A DNA stretch of 64,000 nucleotides from JALZUV01 sp964654855. GTDB taxonomy: Bacteria; Pseudomonadota; Alphaproteobacteria; Rickettsiales; JALZUV01. Under the pieces are notes generated by a model, which saw only the letters and a list, made by a program, of their open reading frames with translations, was not told the DNA's origin and made no database searches. The position numbers and the translations under genes were made by a program. The stretch covers positions 150,801 to 214,800 of the forward strand of contig CAZZJS010000005.1 in the NCBI GenBank assembly GCA_964654855.1. Direction: 5' to 3'. Shown piece by piece: positions 50,843 through 58,529 of this stretch; the first letter of the stretch is position 1, and every line of letters begins with the position of its first letter.

Positions 50843-52345
50843 ATGAAAGCTGTAATTCTCGCTCGCGTATCAAGCAAAGAACAAGAAGAAGGCCATTCTC
50901 TTGATGCTCAAATTCGGAATTTAGAATTATATGCAGGACGTAATAGCCTGAAAATCGTTGAGAAGTTTACGGTTATTGAGTCATCCACAAAAGGTGATAG
51001 ACCTGATTTCACGGCAATGATTGACTTTATTAAAGGGTATGGTGAGAAGCTGGCGTTAGTTGTCGATACGGTTGATAGATTGCAGCGCAGTTTTACTGAA
51101 ACACCACTCTTAAATGAACTGTTGAGCAAAGACATTGTGGAGCTTCATTTTGTGAAAGAAGCTAACGTCCTAACAAAAGAATCAAGCAGCACCCAGAAGC
51201 TAATGTGGAATATGGGGGTTGTTATGGCGCAATCATATACTGACCAGCTATCCGATAATGTAAAAAGAAGCATTAAGCACAAGGTCAACAAAGGCGAATG
51301 GAGCGGAGCAGCACCGCTAGGGTATCTCAACATTGATGATGAGCTGACAGGGCAGAAAACCATTATCCCTGACCCAGAGCGTGCTTTCTTGATTAAAAGG
51401 CTGTTTGCTGACTATGCAAGCAAGGCCTACTCACAAGCTGATTTGATACGTCATGCAAAAGAATGGGGACTTACCACCAAAAAGGGTAATCCTGTTAGCC
51501 CTCAAACATTCAGTGATATTCTTCGCAATCCATTCTATTATGGTGTTATGCGCGTAAAAGGTGAGCTGTATCCGCATATTTACGACCCTATCATTACAAA
51601 AGAGCTATTCGACCAATGTGAAGATATTCGTACAGGGCGAAAGAACGCTCAGGTTGTCACGAATACAAAACATGAGTTTTTGTTTCGAGGGATGTTAAAA
51701 TGTGCAGCATCAGGCAGAACTGTTTCATGCGACCTCAAAAAGAAAAAGCACGTTTATCTGATATGCCGCAATCCTGATGATAAATCGAAGAAACTGTTTA
51801 TCCCTGAATCAGTAGCGCTTGAACAGGTTAGGAATGTGTTTGAGTCGATTCAGATACCTGAGCAGTCATTAGAAGCAATCCTATCGCACCTTAGAACGCT
51901 GCATGATTCAGAAAAAGACTTTCACCATCAAACTATCAAGGCGCTCCATAAAGAGAGCCAACAGCTTGCAAAAAAACAAGACCAGATTTTAGAGCTGCTT
52001 ATGGACAAGAGTATTACTAAGGATGCCTATGACAGAAAGGAGACTCAACTCTTAAATAGGCGGGTGGAAATTAACGAACAATTAGAGCGCCATCATACTG
52101 GTAATGAACAATTCAAAATTGCACTCAGTAGCTTGCTAGGCTTAACTTCTAACATAGCAGAGCTTTTTGACCGTTCGAAAACGGACGAAAAACGTCAACT
52201 TATCGGATATATGTTTTCGAACTTGGAATTAGAAGGCTCAAAGCTGCGCTATACCTTGCGAAAGCCATTTGACCTGTTTGCTGATTTGGCAGTTTGTAAA
52301 GAATGGCTCCCCGGGCCGGATTCGAACCAGCGACCGAACGATTAA
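50843..52345 (+). CDS. Large serine recombinase/integrase ending inside tRNA-Asn
   Basis: The N-terminal resolvase domain (MKAVILARVSSKEQEEGHSLDAQ; nucleophile Ser10) is followed by the recombinase domain (GWSGAAPLGY-like segment, ILRNPFYYGVMRVKG) and a zinc-ribbon/coiled-coil region (about 285-440). It integrates or excises DNA through serine-phosphodiester intermediates. The last 14 codons (reading PGPDSNQRPND) lie within the 3' half of tRNA-Asn on the opposite strand, a known arrangement in which the attachment site is the tRNA and completes the integrase gene. ATG at 50843 is preferred to an upstream TTG at 50825. Confidence 0.92.
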   Translation: MKAVILARVSSKEQEEGHSLDAQIRNLELYAGRNSLKIVEKFTVIESSTKGDRPDFTAMIDFIKGYGEKLALVVDTVDRLQRSFTETPLLNELLSKDIVELHFVKEANVLTKESSSTQKLMWNMGVVMAQSYTDQLSDNVKRSIKHKVNKGEWSGAAPLGYLNIDDELTGQKTIIPDPERAFLIKRLFADYASKAYSQADLIRHAKEWGLTTKKGNPVSPQTFSDILRNPFYYGVMRVKGELYPHIYDPIITKELFDQCEDIRTGRKNAQVVTNTKHEFLFRGMLKCAASGRTVSCDLKKKKHVYLICRNPDDKSKKLFIPESVALEQVRNVFESIQIPEQSLEAILSHLRTLHDSEKDFHHQTIKALHKESQQLAKKQDQILELLMDKSITKDAYDRKETQLLNRRVEINEQLERHHTGNEQFKIALSSLLGLTSNIAELFDRSKTDEKRQLIGYMFSNLELEGSKLRYTLRKPFDLFADLAVCKEWLPGPDSNQRPND

Positions 52346-52378
52346 CAGTCGTTTGCTCTACCACTGAGCTACCGGGGA
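52304..52378 (-). tRNA. tRNA-Asn (anticodon GTT), integration site of the serine recombinase element
   Basis: The minus strand folds with acceptor TCCCCGG/CCGGGGA, anticodon arm AACGA-CTGTTAA-TCGTT (anticodon GTT) and T-arm GCTGG-TTCGAAT-CCGGC. CCA is encoded. Its 3' half overlaps the end of the recombinase gene, so the element lies on the 3' side. I found no second copy of the tRNA 3' end to the left within the window. Confidence 0.95.
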
Positions 52379-52550
52379 ACACGTCATGCTTTGCAGCGAT
52401 GAGAAGCTTCTATATCAACACTACCTATCAATGCCAACTACTTTTTTGGGTATAAACTGTGGAAGTTTATCTTGTATTTTTAGTCACCTTAGAAAACTGC
52501 ATCATATTAGTTTGCATGCTTGAATCTAAGCTCAATAAACAGCTGATTTT

Positions 52551-52599
52551 AAAATGGCGCGCCCTGCAGGATTCGAACCTGCGACCTACGGCTTAGAAG
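52551..52599 (-). repeat. 49-bp copy of the 3' half of tRNA-Arg (attachment scar 1)
   Basis: Identical over 49 bp to 54231-54279, covering the anticodon loop to beyond CCA of tRNA-Arg. It is exactly 1680 bp from the intact gene and marks an att site left by integration at the tRNA-Arg 3' end. Confidence 0.9.
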
Positions 52600-52762
52600 T
52601 TTAAGGTTATCAGTTTTATTCCCTTATAGGGGAGTTTTATTTTGTCATATAAAATCAGTTGATTGCTGAGAATATCAGTAAAACTGTTTTATTGCGTTAT
52701 AGCCCTATTTTAAACACAAACCTTACTATGGCCTTACTAAATTCATATATTAAGGTTTTATG

Positions 52763-52790
52763 AGGATTCGAACCTGCGACCTATTGCTTA
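52763..52790 (-). repeat. Second partial copy of the tRNA-Arg 3' end (attachment scar 2)
   Basis: AGGATTCGAACCTGCGACCTA (52763-52783) matches the T-arm and variable region of tRNA-Arg perfectly for 21 bp, with GCTTA following after two mismatches. It is a shorter, more decayed scar between scar 1 and the intact gene. Confidence 0.75.
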
Positions 52791-53028
52791 ATCTCCTTAT
52801 GAGATTTGATTCTGATTTTGAGAAATTTCCTGAATTTCTTTTAAAATTGTACGTTTATGTAAAATTTTAATAAATAACAATATATATATGTAAAATATAT
52901 ATTCCTCTTTTGTAACTTTAGTTTTTTGCATCTAAGGAGCGTTGGATAGTTCGTGAAATTGAATTATAATTAACATAAATTATTTGTGAATAATGATTAT
53001 GAAGTGGTTTTTCTTGTGTATTCTCCGA

Positions 53029-53060
53029 TTATCCACAGATTTCCGGTTAATTGTGGATAA
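53029..53060. promoter_or_regulatory. Inverted pair of consensus DnaA boxes next to an AT-rich tract
   Basis: TTATCCACA at 53029-53037 and TGTGGATAA at 53052-53060 are both perfect. An extremely AT-rich tract lies 100-180 bp to the left. The combination resembles a minimal replication origin, but only two boxes are present and no replication gene is adjacent. Confidence 0.45.
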
Positions 53061-53141
53061 CTTTGCGATTTTGTAAACTAAAAATTAAGACTTGTTGGGC
53101 AGTAAGGGCGTCCTTTGAAACGTAAAATCGGAAATAAAAGA

Positions 53142-54212
53142 ATGCACACTAGAAAGAAACTTAAAAACGCACATGTCTTAATTGTAGATGGAGACCGCTA
53201 TATGCTTATCCTTCTTAAGGATATTTTATTTAAAATGGGCTTTGTGAATATTACCGCTGTTCGTAAAAGCTCTGAAGCGCTTGCAGCTTTTCAGGAAAAG
53301 GAAATCGATATTTTATTAACCGAGTGGAATACCCACCCGCTGGATGGAGTGCGGTTGGTTCAAGAAATTCGTCGTAGCGAGCTTACAAGAATTGCTCTAG
53401 TTCCTACAATTTTGCTTTCAGAAAATAGTACTGAAGAAGCGGTAAAATACGCTCGTGATTGTGGAGTGACTGAATTTCTTGCAAAGCCTTATACGGTTCG
53501 TTCTCTTTACAAAAGAATGGAGCATGTTATCGATTTTCCAAGGGAGTTTATTATATCTGATGAGTATGTGGGGCCGGATCGTAGGCGTGGTGCGCGACAA
53601 GAAGGCTACCTGAAGCAACATGAGGAGCGTCGTAAGGTGCTGCCACTTGAACATGGTTTGTCGTCTAAAATAAAGCGTCGCTATAATTCACCAGTAAAAA
53701 TAATGTCCGGTGAGGCATTAAGGCGTAAAATGCAATTACCGAAGAGTTTACGCGAGGTGATAGTACCTGAAGCCTTGGCAGAAGCCCAAAAGGTCATTGA
53801 TTCGATGAAGGGTGAGTCATTGCAGTGGATAGCCGAAGATATGCAGGTATTGAGTAAGTTACTTCACAAGCTGACAAAGGAAGAGAATCCTAAAGCAGTT
53901 AGTCAGATGCAGCGTCGATTGTTGAAGTTGAAATCTCATGCCGGAACATTTGGGTATGACCACATTGAAGAAGTAGCGGAAAACCTTTTTCAATTTTTAA
54001 CTGTGTCATTCATCTTCGGTAGTGCAAGGCGTCATATAGCGGTGCAGAAGCATATTGAAGTTTTACAAGTGATGTTGGCTAAGCGAGGAGCTGAGTCAGG
54101 TGATATATGGGCTAGGCGCTTGATAGATGGTTTAGAGGAGCTTGTTGCTAGTATCCAATACCACAGCTTATCTATGGGGAGAGAAGAATGTGTCGTTAGG
54201 ATGCGAGTGTGA
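53142..54212 (+). CDS. Response regulator with receiver domain and helical C-terminal output region
   Basis: Residues about 8-130 form a CheY-like receiver: HVLIVDGDRYMLILLKDIL, an acceptor position in IDILLTEWNTHPLDGV where the usual Asp seems replaced or shifted (Glu in TEW), and the conserved Lys in EFLAKPYTV. It continues with a VGPDRRRG linker and a helical region (about 220-330) containing LKSHAGTFGYDHIEE, loosely like a histidine phosphotransfer helix bundle, though the usual HxLKG order is not seen. ATG at 53142 with GGAAA upstream is used. It lies between tRNA-Arg scars, so it is likely acquired with, or trapped by, an integrated element. Confidence 0.7.
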   Translation: MHTRKKLKNAHVLIVDGDRYMLILLKDILFKMGFVNITAVRKSSEALAAFQEKEIDILLTEWNTHPLDGVRLVQEIRRSELTRIALVPTILLSENSTEEAVKYARDCGVTEFLAKPYTVRSLYKRMEHVIDFPREFIISDEYVGPDRRRGARQEGYLKQHEERRKVLPLEHGLSSKIKRRYNSPVKIMSGEALRRKMQLPKSLREVIVPEALAEAQKVIDSMKGESLQWIAEDMQVLSKLLHKLTKEENPKAVSQMQRRLLKLKSHAGTFGYDHIEEVAENLFQFLTVSFIFGSARRHIAVQKHIEVLQVMLAKRGAESGDIWARRLIDGLEELVASIQYHSLSMGREECVVRMRV

Positions 54213-54230
54213 AGTGAAGGGGGTACGTAC

Positions 54231-54279
54231 AAAATGGCGCGCCCTGCAGGATTCGAACCTGCGACCTACGGCTTAGAAG
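54231..54279 (-). repeat. 49-bp direct repeat within and beside the intact tRNA-Arg
   Basis: Partner of 52551-52599. Includes the 3' half of tRNA-Arg and four flanking bases. The identity stops inside the anticodon loop/stem boundary, where crossover probably occurred. Confidence 0.9.
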
Positions 54280-54311
54280 GCAGTTGCTCTATCCAGCTGA
54301 GCTAAGGGCGC
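54235..54311 (-). tRNA. tRNA-Arg (anticodon TCT) with a mismatched anticodon stem
   Basis: Acceptor GCGCCCT pairs with AGGGCGC, D-arm GCTC/GAGC, anticodon loop CTTCTAA (anticodon TCT), T-arm GCAGG-TTCGAAT-CCTGC, CCA encoded. The anticodon stem ACTGC/GCCGT has a T29-C41 mismatch. The 3' half is exactly the part duplicated at 52551-52599, so the gene may be a hybrid of host 5' half and element-borne 3' half. Confidence 0.93.
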
Positions 54312-54378
54312 GCACTGTTTACTATATGAAGGGTTCGTGCCTCTTGTGCAAGTGCCTGTTATGCCCCATATGTAATAC

Positions 54379-54798
54379 ATGCCGATTATTGCGCTGATTG
54401 TTGGGGTTGTCCTCGTTTTTGTGGTTCATCGTTTGGTGGTGGGTTCCAATAAGGGAAGCTCGCTGGCGCGGTGGATCTTGGGCGGCGGCATGATTGTGAC
54501 GTTGTTGCTTGCTTCGCGTGTGTTTGGCGCGCGGGTGCTTTATGCGTTTTTGCCGGCAATTCAGGCATGGATGGTAGGTGGTGGTAAGGCGCGAGCTAAA
54601 GGGCAGGTTCCAGCGGCTTCTGGCAATGCAATGACGCGTGATGAGGCCGCTCTAATTTTAGGTGTGGAGGTGAATGCCTCTGAAGCTGAAGTGAAATCGG
54701 CTTACAAGAAGCTGATGTTGAAACTCCATCCAGATCAAGGTGGGAATGATTATCTGGCGGGTAAGCTGAATGCAGCAAAAGATACATTAATCGGCTAA
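54379..54798 (+). CDS. Membrane-anchored J-domain protein (Pam18/Tim14-like)
   Basis: The 139-residue protein has two N-terminal hydrophobic segments (about 2-20 and 34-60) and a C-terminal J domain: MTRDEAALILGVEVNASEAEVKSAYKKLMLKLHPDQGGNDYLAGKLNAAKDTL. The HPD tripeptide (residues 117-119) should stimulate DnaK. The compact J domain and its wording closely resemble mitochondrial Pam18/Tim14 and its alphaproteobacterial relatives. It stands upstream of tig with an 85-bp gap; both act in protein folding. Confidence 0.85.
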   Translation: MPIIALIVGVVLVFVVHRLVVGSNKGSSLARWILGGGMIVTLLLASRVFGARVLYAFLPAIQAWMVGGGKARAKGQVPAASGNAMTRDEAALILGVEVNASEAEVKSAYKKLMLKLHPDQGGNDYLAGKLNAAKDTLIG

Positions 54799-54883
54799 AA
54801 AGCACGATTCAGCAGTTGACACCTTCCTGACATCCACTATCTCTGTACAACATTTTGAAAATACCGCCAGAAAGGGCAAACCC

Positions 54884-56314
54884 ATGCAAGTTAAAGAACT
54901 GAAAAACAAAAAACTCGAGCGCGAATATTCTGTGACAATCACAGCTAAAGATATTGAAGCGAAAGTAGATGAGCAATTGTTAGTGGTTGGCCAGCAGGCG
55001 AAAATCCCTGGTTTTCGCCCGGGTAAGATTCCTGCGAAAGTATTGAAGCAGCGTTATGGTAAGTCTGTCATGGGCGAGGTTTTGGAAAAAACGGTTCAAG
55101 AAAAAACGGGCGAAGTGTTGAAAGAAAAAGACGAACGCCCAGCGATGCGTCCGAAAGTAGAAGTGGTGAGTTTTGACGAAGGTAAAGACCTTGAATTTAC
55201 GATTGCCTATGAAGTGCTTCCAGATGTGCCGAAGGTAGATTTGTCAAAAGTAGCACTGGAAAAATTGACTTATGAGCTACCTGAGTCGGATGTTCAGGAA
55301 GGTTTGGATCGTCTTGCAGGGCATCGTAAGAGCTACAATAAAAAGCCAGATTCTACTAAAGCGAAAAATGGCGATGCGGTTCTGATCGACTTTAAGGGCT
55401 TTGTTGATGGTGAAGCTTTCCAAGGTGGCGAAGCGAAAGGTCACACGCTTGAACTTGGTACTGGCCAGTTTATTCCGGGTTTTGAAGAGCAGCTTGTTGG
55501 CACGAAAGCCGGTGATGATGTGAAGGTGAATGTTAAATTCCCTGATGAGTACCATTCTGAAGACCTAAAAGGCAAAGATGCCGTGTTTGAAGTGCAAGTG
55601 CATGAAGTGCTGGGCGCAGAAGAAGCGAAAGTTGATGATGCTTTTGCTAAAGAGATGGGTATGGAAAGCCTCGATAAGCTGAAAGAAGCGATTCGTGGCC
55701 AAATGAGCAAAGATTATGACAATGTTTCTCGCACTAAGCTGAAGAAGGCTTTGTTTGATGCGCTAGACCCGCTTTGCAAATTTGATGCGCCTAAAAGCAT
55801 GATTGATGCAGAGTTTGAAGCAATTTGGTCTCGCGTAGAGCAAGCCAAAAAAGAGGGCGATGAGGCATTTCTCGATAAGCCAGAGAAAGAACTTCGTAAA
55901 GAATATGAAGAGATTGCAGAGCGTCGTGTGCGTTTAGGTCTCTACCTTTCAGACATTGGTCGCCAAAATGATTTGCAAGTGACTCAAGAAGAGCTAAGTG
56001 GTGCGATTATGGAGCATGCGCGTCAATTCCCAGGTCAAGAGCAGATGGTGTTTGAATATTATCAGAAGAATCCTGAAAATATGGAAGAGCTTCGTGGTCC
56101 AATCATTGAAGATAAGGCAGTGGATTTCGTCCTCGATAAAGTGAAGGTCAAAGATAAGAAGGTTTCTATCGAAGATCTTTTGAAAGATGATGAGGAAGAG
56201 GGGTCTAAGAAAAAGCCTGCGGCGAAAAAGAAAGCTGCGGATAAAAAAGAAACTGCGGCGAAAAAGAAACCCGCGGCGAAAACAAAAACAGCCTCTAAGA
56301 AAAAATCTGCATAA
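54884..56314 (+). CDS. tig: Trigger factor with Lys/Ala-rich C-terminal tail
   Basis: Trigger factor is the ribosome-bound chaperone and peptidyl-prolyl isomerase. The ribosome-binding signature GFRPGKIP is at about residues 44-51, the FKBP domain follows (IDFKGFVDGEAFQGGEAKGHTLELGTGQFIPGFEEQL), and then the helical C-terminal chaperone arms. The last 45 residues are a low-complexity KKPAAKKK-type tail not found in E. coli, similar to the tail on L21. It opens the conserved tig-clpP-clpX-lon block. Confidence 0.97.
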   Translation: MQVKELKNKKLEREYSVTITAKDIEAKVDEQLLVVGQQAKIPGFRPGKIPAKVLKQRYGKSVMGEVLEKTVQEKTGEVLKEKDERPAMRPKVEVVSFDEGKDLEFTIAYEVLPDVPKVDLSKVALEKLTYELPESDVQEGLDRLAGHRKSYNKKPDSTKAKNGDAVLIDFKGFVDGEAFQGGEAKGHTLELGTGQFIPGFEEQLVGTKAGDDVKVNVKFPDEYHSEDLKGKDAVFEVQVHEVLGAEEAKVDDAFAKEMGMESLDKLKEAIRGQMSKDYDNVSRTKLKKALFDALDPLCKFDAPKSMIDAEFEAIWSRVEQAKKEGDEAFLDKPEKELRKEYEEIAERRVRLGLYLSDIGRQNDLQVTQEELSGAIMEHARQFPGQEQMVFEYYQKNPENMEELRGPIIEDKAVDFVLDKVKVKDKKVSIEDLLKDDEEEGSKKKPAAKKKAADKKETAAKKKPAAKTKTASKKKSA

Positions 56315-56380
56315 GTTAGTGGTTTCTTAAACATTAGGGCGCTAGCTTGAGCCTATAGGATGAAAATATAAGGAGTTGTT

Positions 56381-56995
56381 ATGCAACATCTGGAAGAAAC
56401 TGAAGCAAGTGGCCTAGTGCCAATGGTAGTTGAGCAAAGCGGGCGTGGTGAGCGTAGCTTTGATATTTACTCTCGTCTATTACGTGAGCGTATTATCTTT
56501 TTAACGGGGCAGGTAGAAGATCATATGGCTTCGCTGATTGTGGCGCAGCTTCTATTCTTAGAATCTGAAAACCCAGATAAGCCTATCTCTATGTATATCA
56601 ACTCACCAGGTGGTGTGGTGACTGCAGGTATGTCTATCTATGATACGATGCAATATATTAAACCTGAGATTCACACGCTTTGCGTGGGGCAAGCTTGCTC
56701 AATGGGCTCGTTGCTTTTAACGGCGGGTGATAAGCGTTATGTGACGCCAAATGCACGTGTGATGATTCATCAACCTTCGGGCGGTGCACGCGGTCAAGCG
56801 ACGGATATTGAAATTCATACTAAAGAAATTCTCGACCTTAAAAAGCGTCTGAACAATGTGTATGTGAAGCATACAGGGCAGAAGCTTTCGGTAATTGAAA
56901 AGGCGATGGAGCGTGATAACTTTATGTCTGCTGAAAAGGCCAAAGAATTCGGCTTGGTAGATGGTATCGTTGAAAAACGCGGCGACGTTGCATAA
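56381..56995 (+). CDS. clpP: ATP-dependent Clp protease proteolytic subunit
   Basis: ClpP is the serine protease tetradecamer that partners with ClpX and ClpA. The catalytic Ser lies in GQACSMGSLLL (about residue 107), the His in VMIHQPSGG (about 130), and the oxyanion-related SPGG loop at YINSPGG. The loop between Ser and His is two residues shorter than in E. coli. AAGGAG precedes its ATG. It lies 28 bp before clpX. Confidence 0.97.
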   Translation: MQHLEETEASGLVPMVVEQSGRGERSFDIYSRLLRERIIFLTGQVEDHMASLIVAQLLFLESENPDKPISMYINSPGGVVTAGMSIYDTMQYIKPEIHTLCVGQACSMGSLLLTAGDKRYVTPNARVMIHQPSGGARGQATDIEIHTKEILDLKKRLNNVYVKHTGQKLSVIEKAMERDNFMSAEKAKEFGLVDGIVEKRGDVA

Positions 56996-57023
56996 TTAAA
57001 AGTAAGCTTTGAAAGGCTGGGCC

Positions 57024-58277
57024 ATGACTAAAGGCGGAAAAGATTCGAAAAATACACGTTACTGTTCTTTCTGTGCAAAGAGCGAGCATGAAGTGCGCAA
57101 GCTTATTGCTGGCCCAACCGTGTTCATTTGTGATGAGTGTGTTGAGCTTTGTATGGATATCATCAAGGCAGCTGATAAAGGCGGGCCTGCAGCATCTTCA
57201 AGCGAGAGCTTGGCGACGCCAGATGAGCTACGTAAATTCCTCGATGAGTATGTGATTGGTCAAGCAGATGCGAAGAAGGTTCTCGCAGTGGCAGTTTACA
57301 ACCACTATAAGCGTATGGAAGCGGCTGAAAAAGGCACAGATATTGAGCTTGCGAAATCTAATATCTTGATTATGGGCCCGACCGGTTGTGGTAAAACACT
57401 TCTCGCGCAAACGCTGGCGCGCATCCTGGATGTTCCATTCACCATGGCTGATGCAACAACGCTTACCGAAGCGGGTTATGTGGGTGAAGATGTAGAAAAT
57501 ATCATCCTGCGTCTTCTACAAGCGGCTGATTATAATGTAGAGCGTGCGCAGCGTGGTATCGTTTATATTGATGAGGTAGATAAGATCTCTCGTAAGTCTG
57601 ACAACCCATCCATCACGCGTGATGTATCGGGTGAAGGCGTGCAGCAAGCCTTGCTGAAAATTATGGAAGGTACAGTTGCCTCTGTTCCGCCGCAAGGGGG
57701 GCGTAAGCATCCGCAGCAAGAGTTTTTGCAAGTGGATACGGCAAATATCCTGTTCATTTGTGGTGGTGCTTTTGCCGGTATTGAGAAGGTTATTTCACAA
57801 CGCGGTAAAGGCTCGGCAATCGGCTTTGGTGCTGATGTGAAGAATGAAGAGAAAGTTGAAGTAGGCGAGGCATTGAAAGAGCTGCAGCCTGAAGATCTCG
57901 TGAAATATGGTTTGATCCCTGAATTTGTGGGTCGTTTGCCAGTGATTGCGACGCTCGAAAATCTCGATGTAGATGCGCTTGTGACTATCCTGACTGAGCC
58001 TAAAAACGCCCTCATCAAGCAATATAAGAAATTGTTTGATATGGAAGGTGTTGAGCTAACGATTGATAAAACCGCGTTGAAAGCGATTGCAGAAAAAGCG
58101 ATTGAACGTAAAACGGGCGCGCGTGGTTTGCGTGCGATTATTGAAGAGCTATTGCTTGAATTAATGTATGATATTCCATCGGCTAAAGATGTGAAAGAAG
58201 TCGTCATTAATGCGAAAGTGGTTGAAGGTAAGGCCAAGCCGAAGCTCGTTAAAGGCGCTAAGAAAAAAGCTTCCTAA
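57024..58277 (+). CDS. clpX: ClpX, unfoldase ATPase of the ClpXP protease
   Basis: The N-terminal zinc-binding domain (YCSFCAKSEHEVRKLIAGPTVFICDECVELC) recognises adaptors; the AAA+ domain shows Walker A GPTGCGKT, Walker B YIDEVDKI, the pore loop YVGEDVE and sensor motifs ending GARGLR. Length is standard. ATG at 57024 is used; an in-frame TTG at 57009 is less likely. In alphaproteobacteria ClpXP degrades CtrA, which is also encoded here. Confidence 0.97.
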   Translation: MTKGGKDSKNTRYCSFCAKSEHEVRKLIAGPTVFICDECVELCMDIIKAADKGGPAASSSESLATPDELRKFLDEYVIGQADAKKVLAVAVYNHYKRMEAAEKGTDIELAKSNILIMGPTGCGKTLLAQTLARILDVPFTMADATTLTEAGYVGEDVENIILRLLQAADYNVERAQRGIVYIDEVDKISRKSDNPSITRDVSGEGVQQALLKIMEGTVASVPPQGGRKHPQQEFLQVDTANILFICGGAFAGIEKVISQRGKGSAIGFGADVKNEEKVEVGEALKELQPEDLVKYGLIPEFVGRLPVIATLENLDVDALVTILTEPKNALIKQYKKLFDMEGVELTIDKTALKAIAEKAIERKTGARGLRAIIEELLLELMYDIPSAKDVKEVVINAKVVEGKAKPKLVKGAKKKAS

Positions 58278-58281
58278 TAGC

Positions 58282-58461
58282 TTAGGCCAACTGCAAATGC
58301 GTTTTCTCAGGCTCGCCTATTTTTTTATAGGCATCGCCTTCGATAAACAAATTTTCGTCAGACCTTCTACTATTAGGTAAAATAGCTGAAATTTCCTCAT
58401 CAATTTTTAACGTTTTTCTGTCATAAAGAATGTTAATCGTAAGGCTTTCGTTGGTTTTCCT
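58282..58461 (-). pseudogene. Possible gene remnant between clpX and lon
   Basis: A minus-strand open frame of 59 codons without a standard start encodes protein-like sequence (for example ILPNSRRSDENLFIEGDAY and GEPEKTHLQLA) ending in TAA at 58282-58284. It may be the C-terminal remnant of a decayed gene or a chance frame. No family recognised. Confidence 0.2.
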
Positions 58462-58529
58462 TTAGATAGACTAGAAATTACCAGCTTCCGGCCTATATTA
58501 ATTGAATAACAAATAAAAAGGCTTCTGCT

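Larger units (their letters stand above)
52600..53114. other. Gene-free AT-rich stretch with att-like remnants and DnaA boxes
   Basis: No gene is visible. Just left of the second scar, CCTTACTATGGCCTTACTA (about 52723-52741) is a direct repeat reminiscent of integrase arm sites. 52840-52920 is extremely AT-rich with alternating TA tracts. 53029-53060 holds an inverted pair of perfect DnaA boxes. 52379-52550, to the left of scar 1, shows nothing recognisable. Confidence 0.5.

Noticed and set aside
52551..52599. A second functional tRNA-Arg gene
   Set aside because: Only the 3' half is present; sequence diverges at the anticodon loop and no D-arm or 5' acceptor strand follows.
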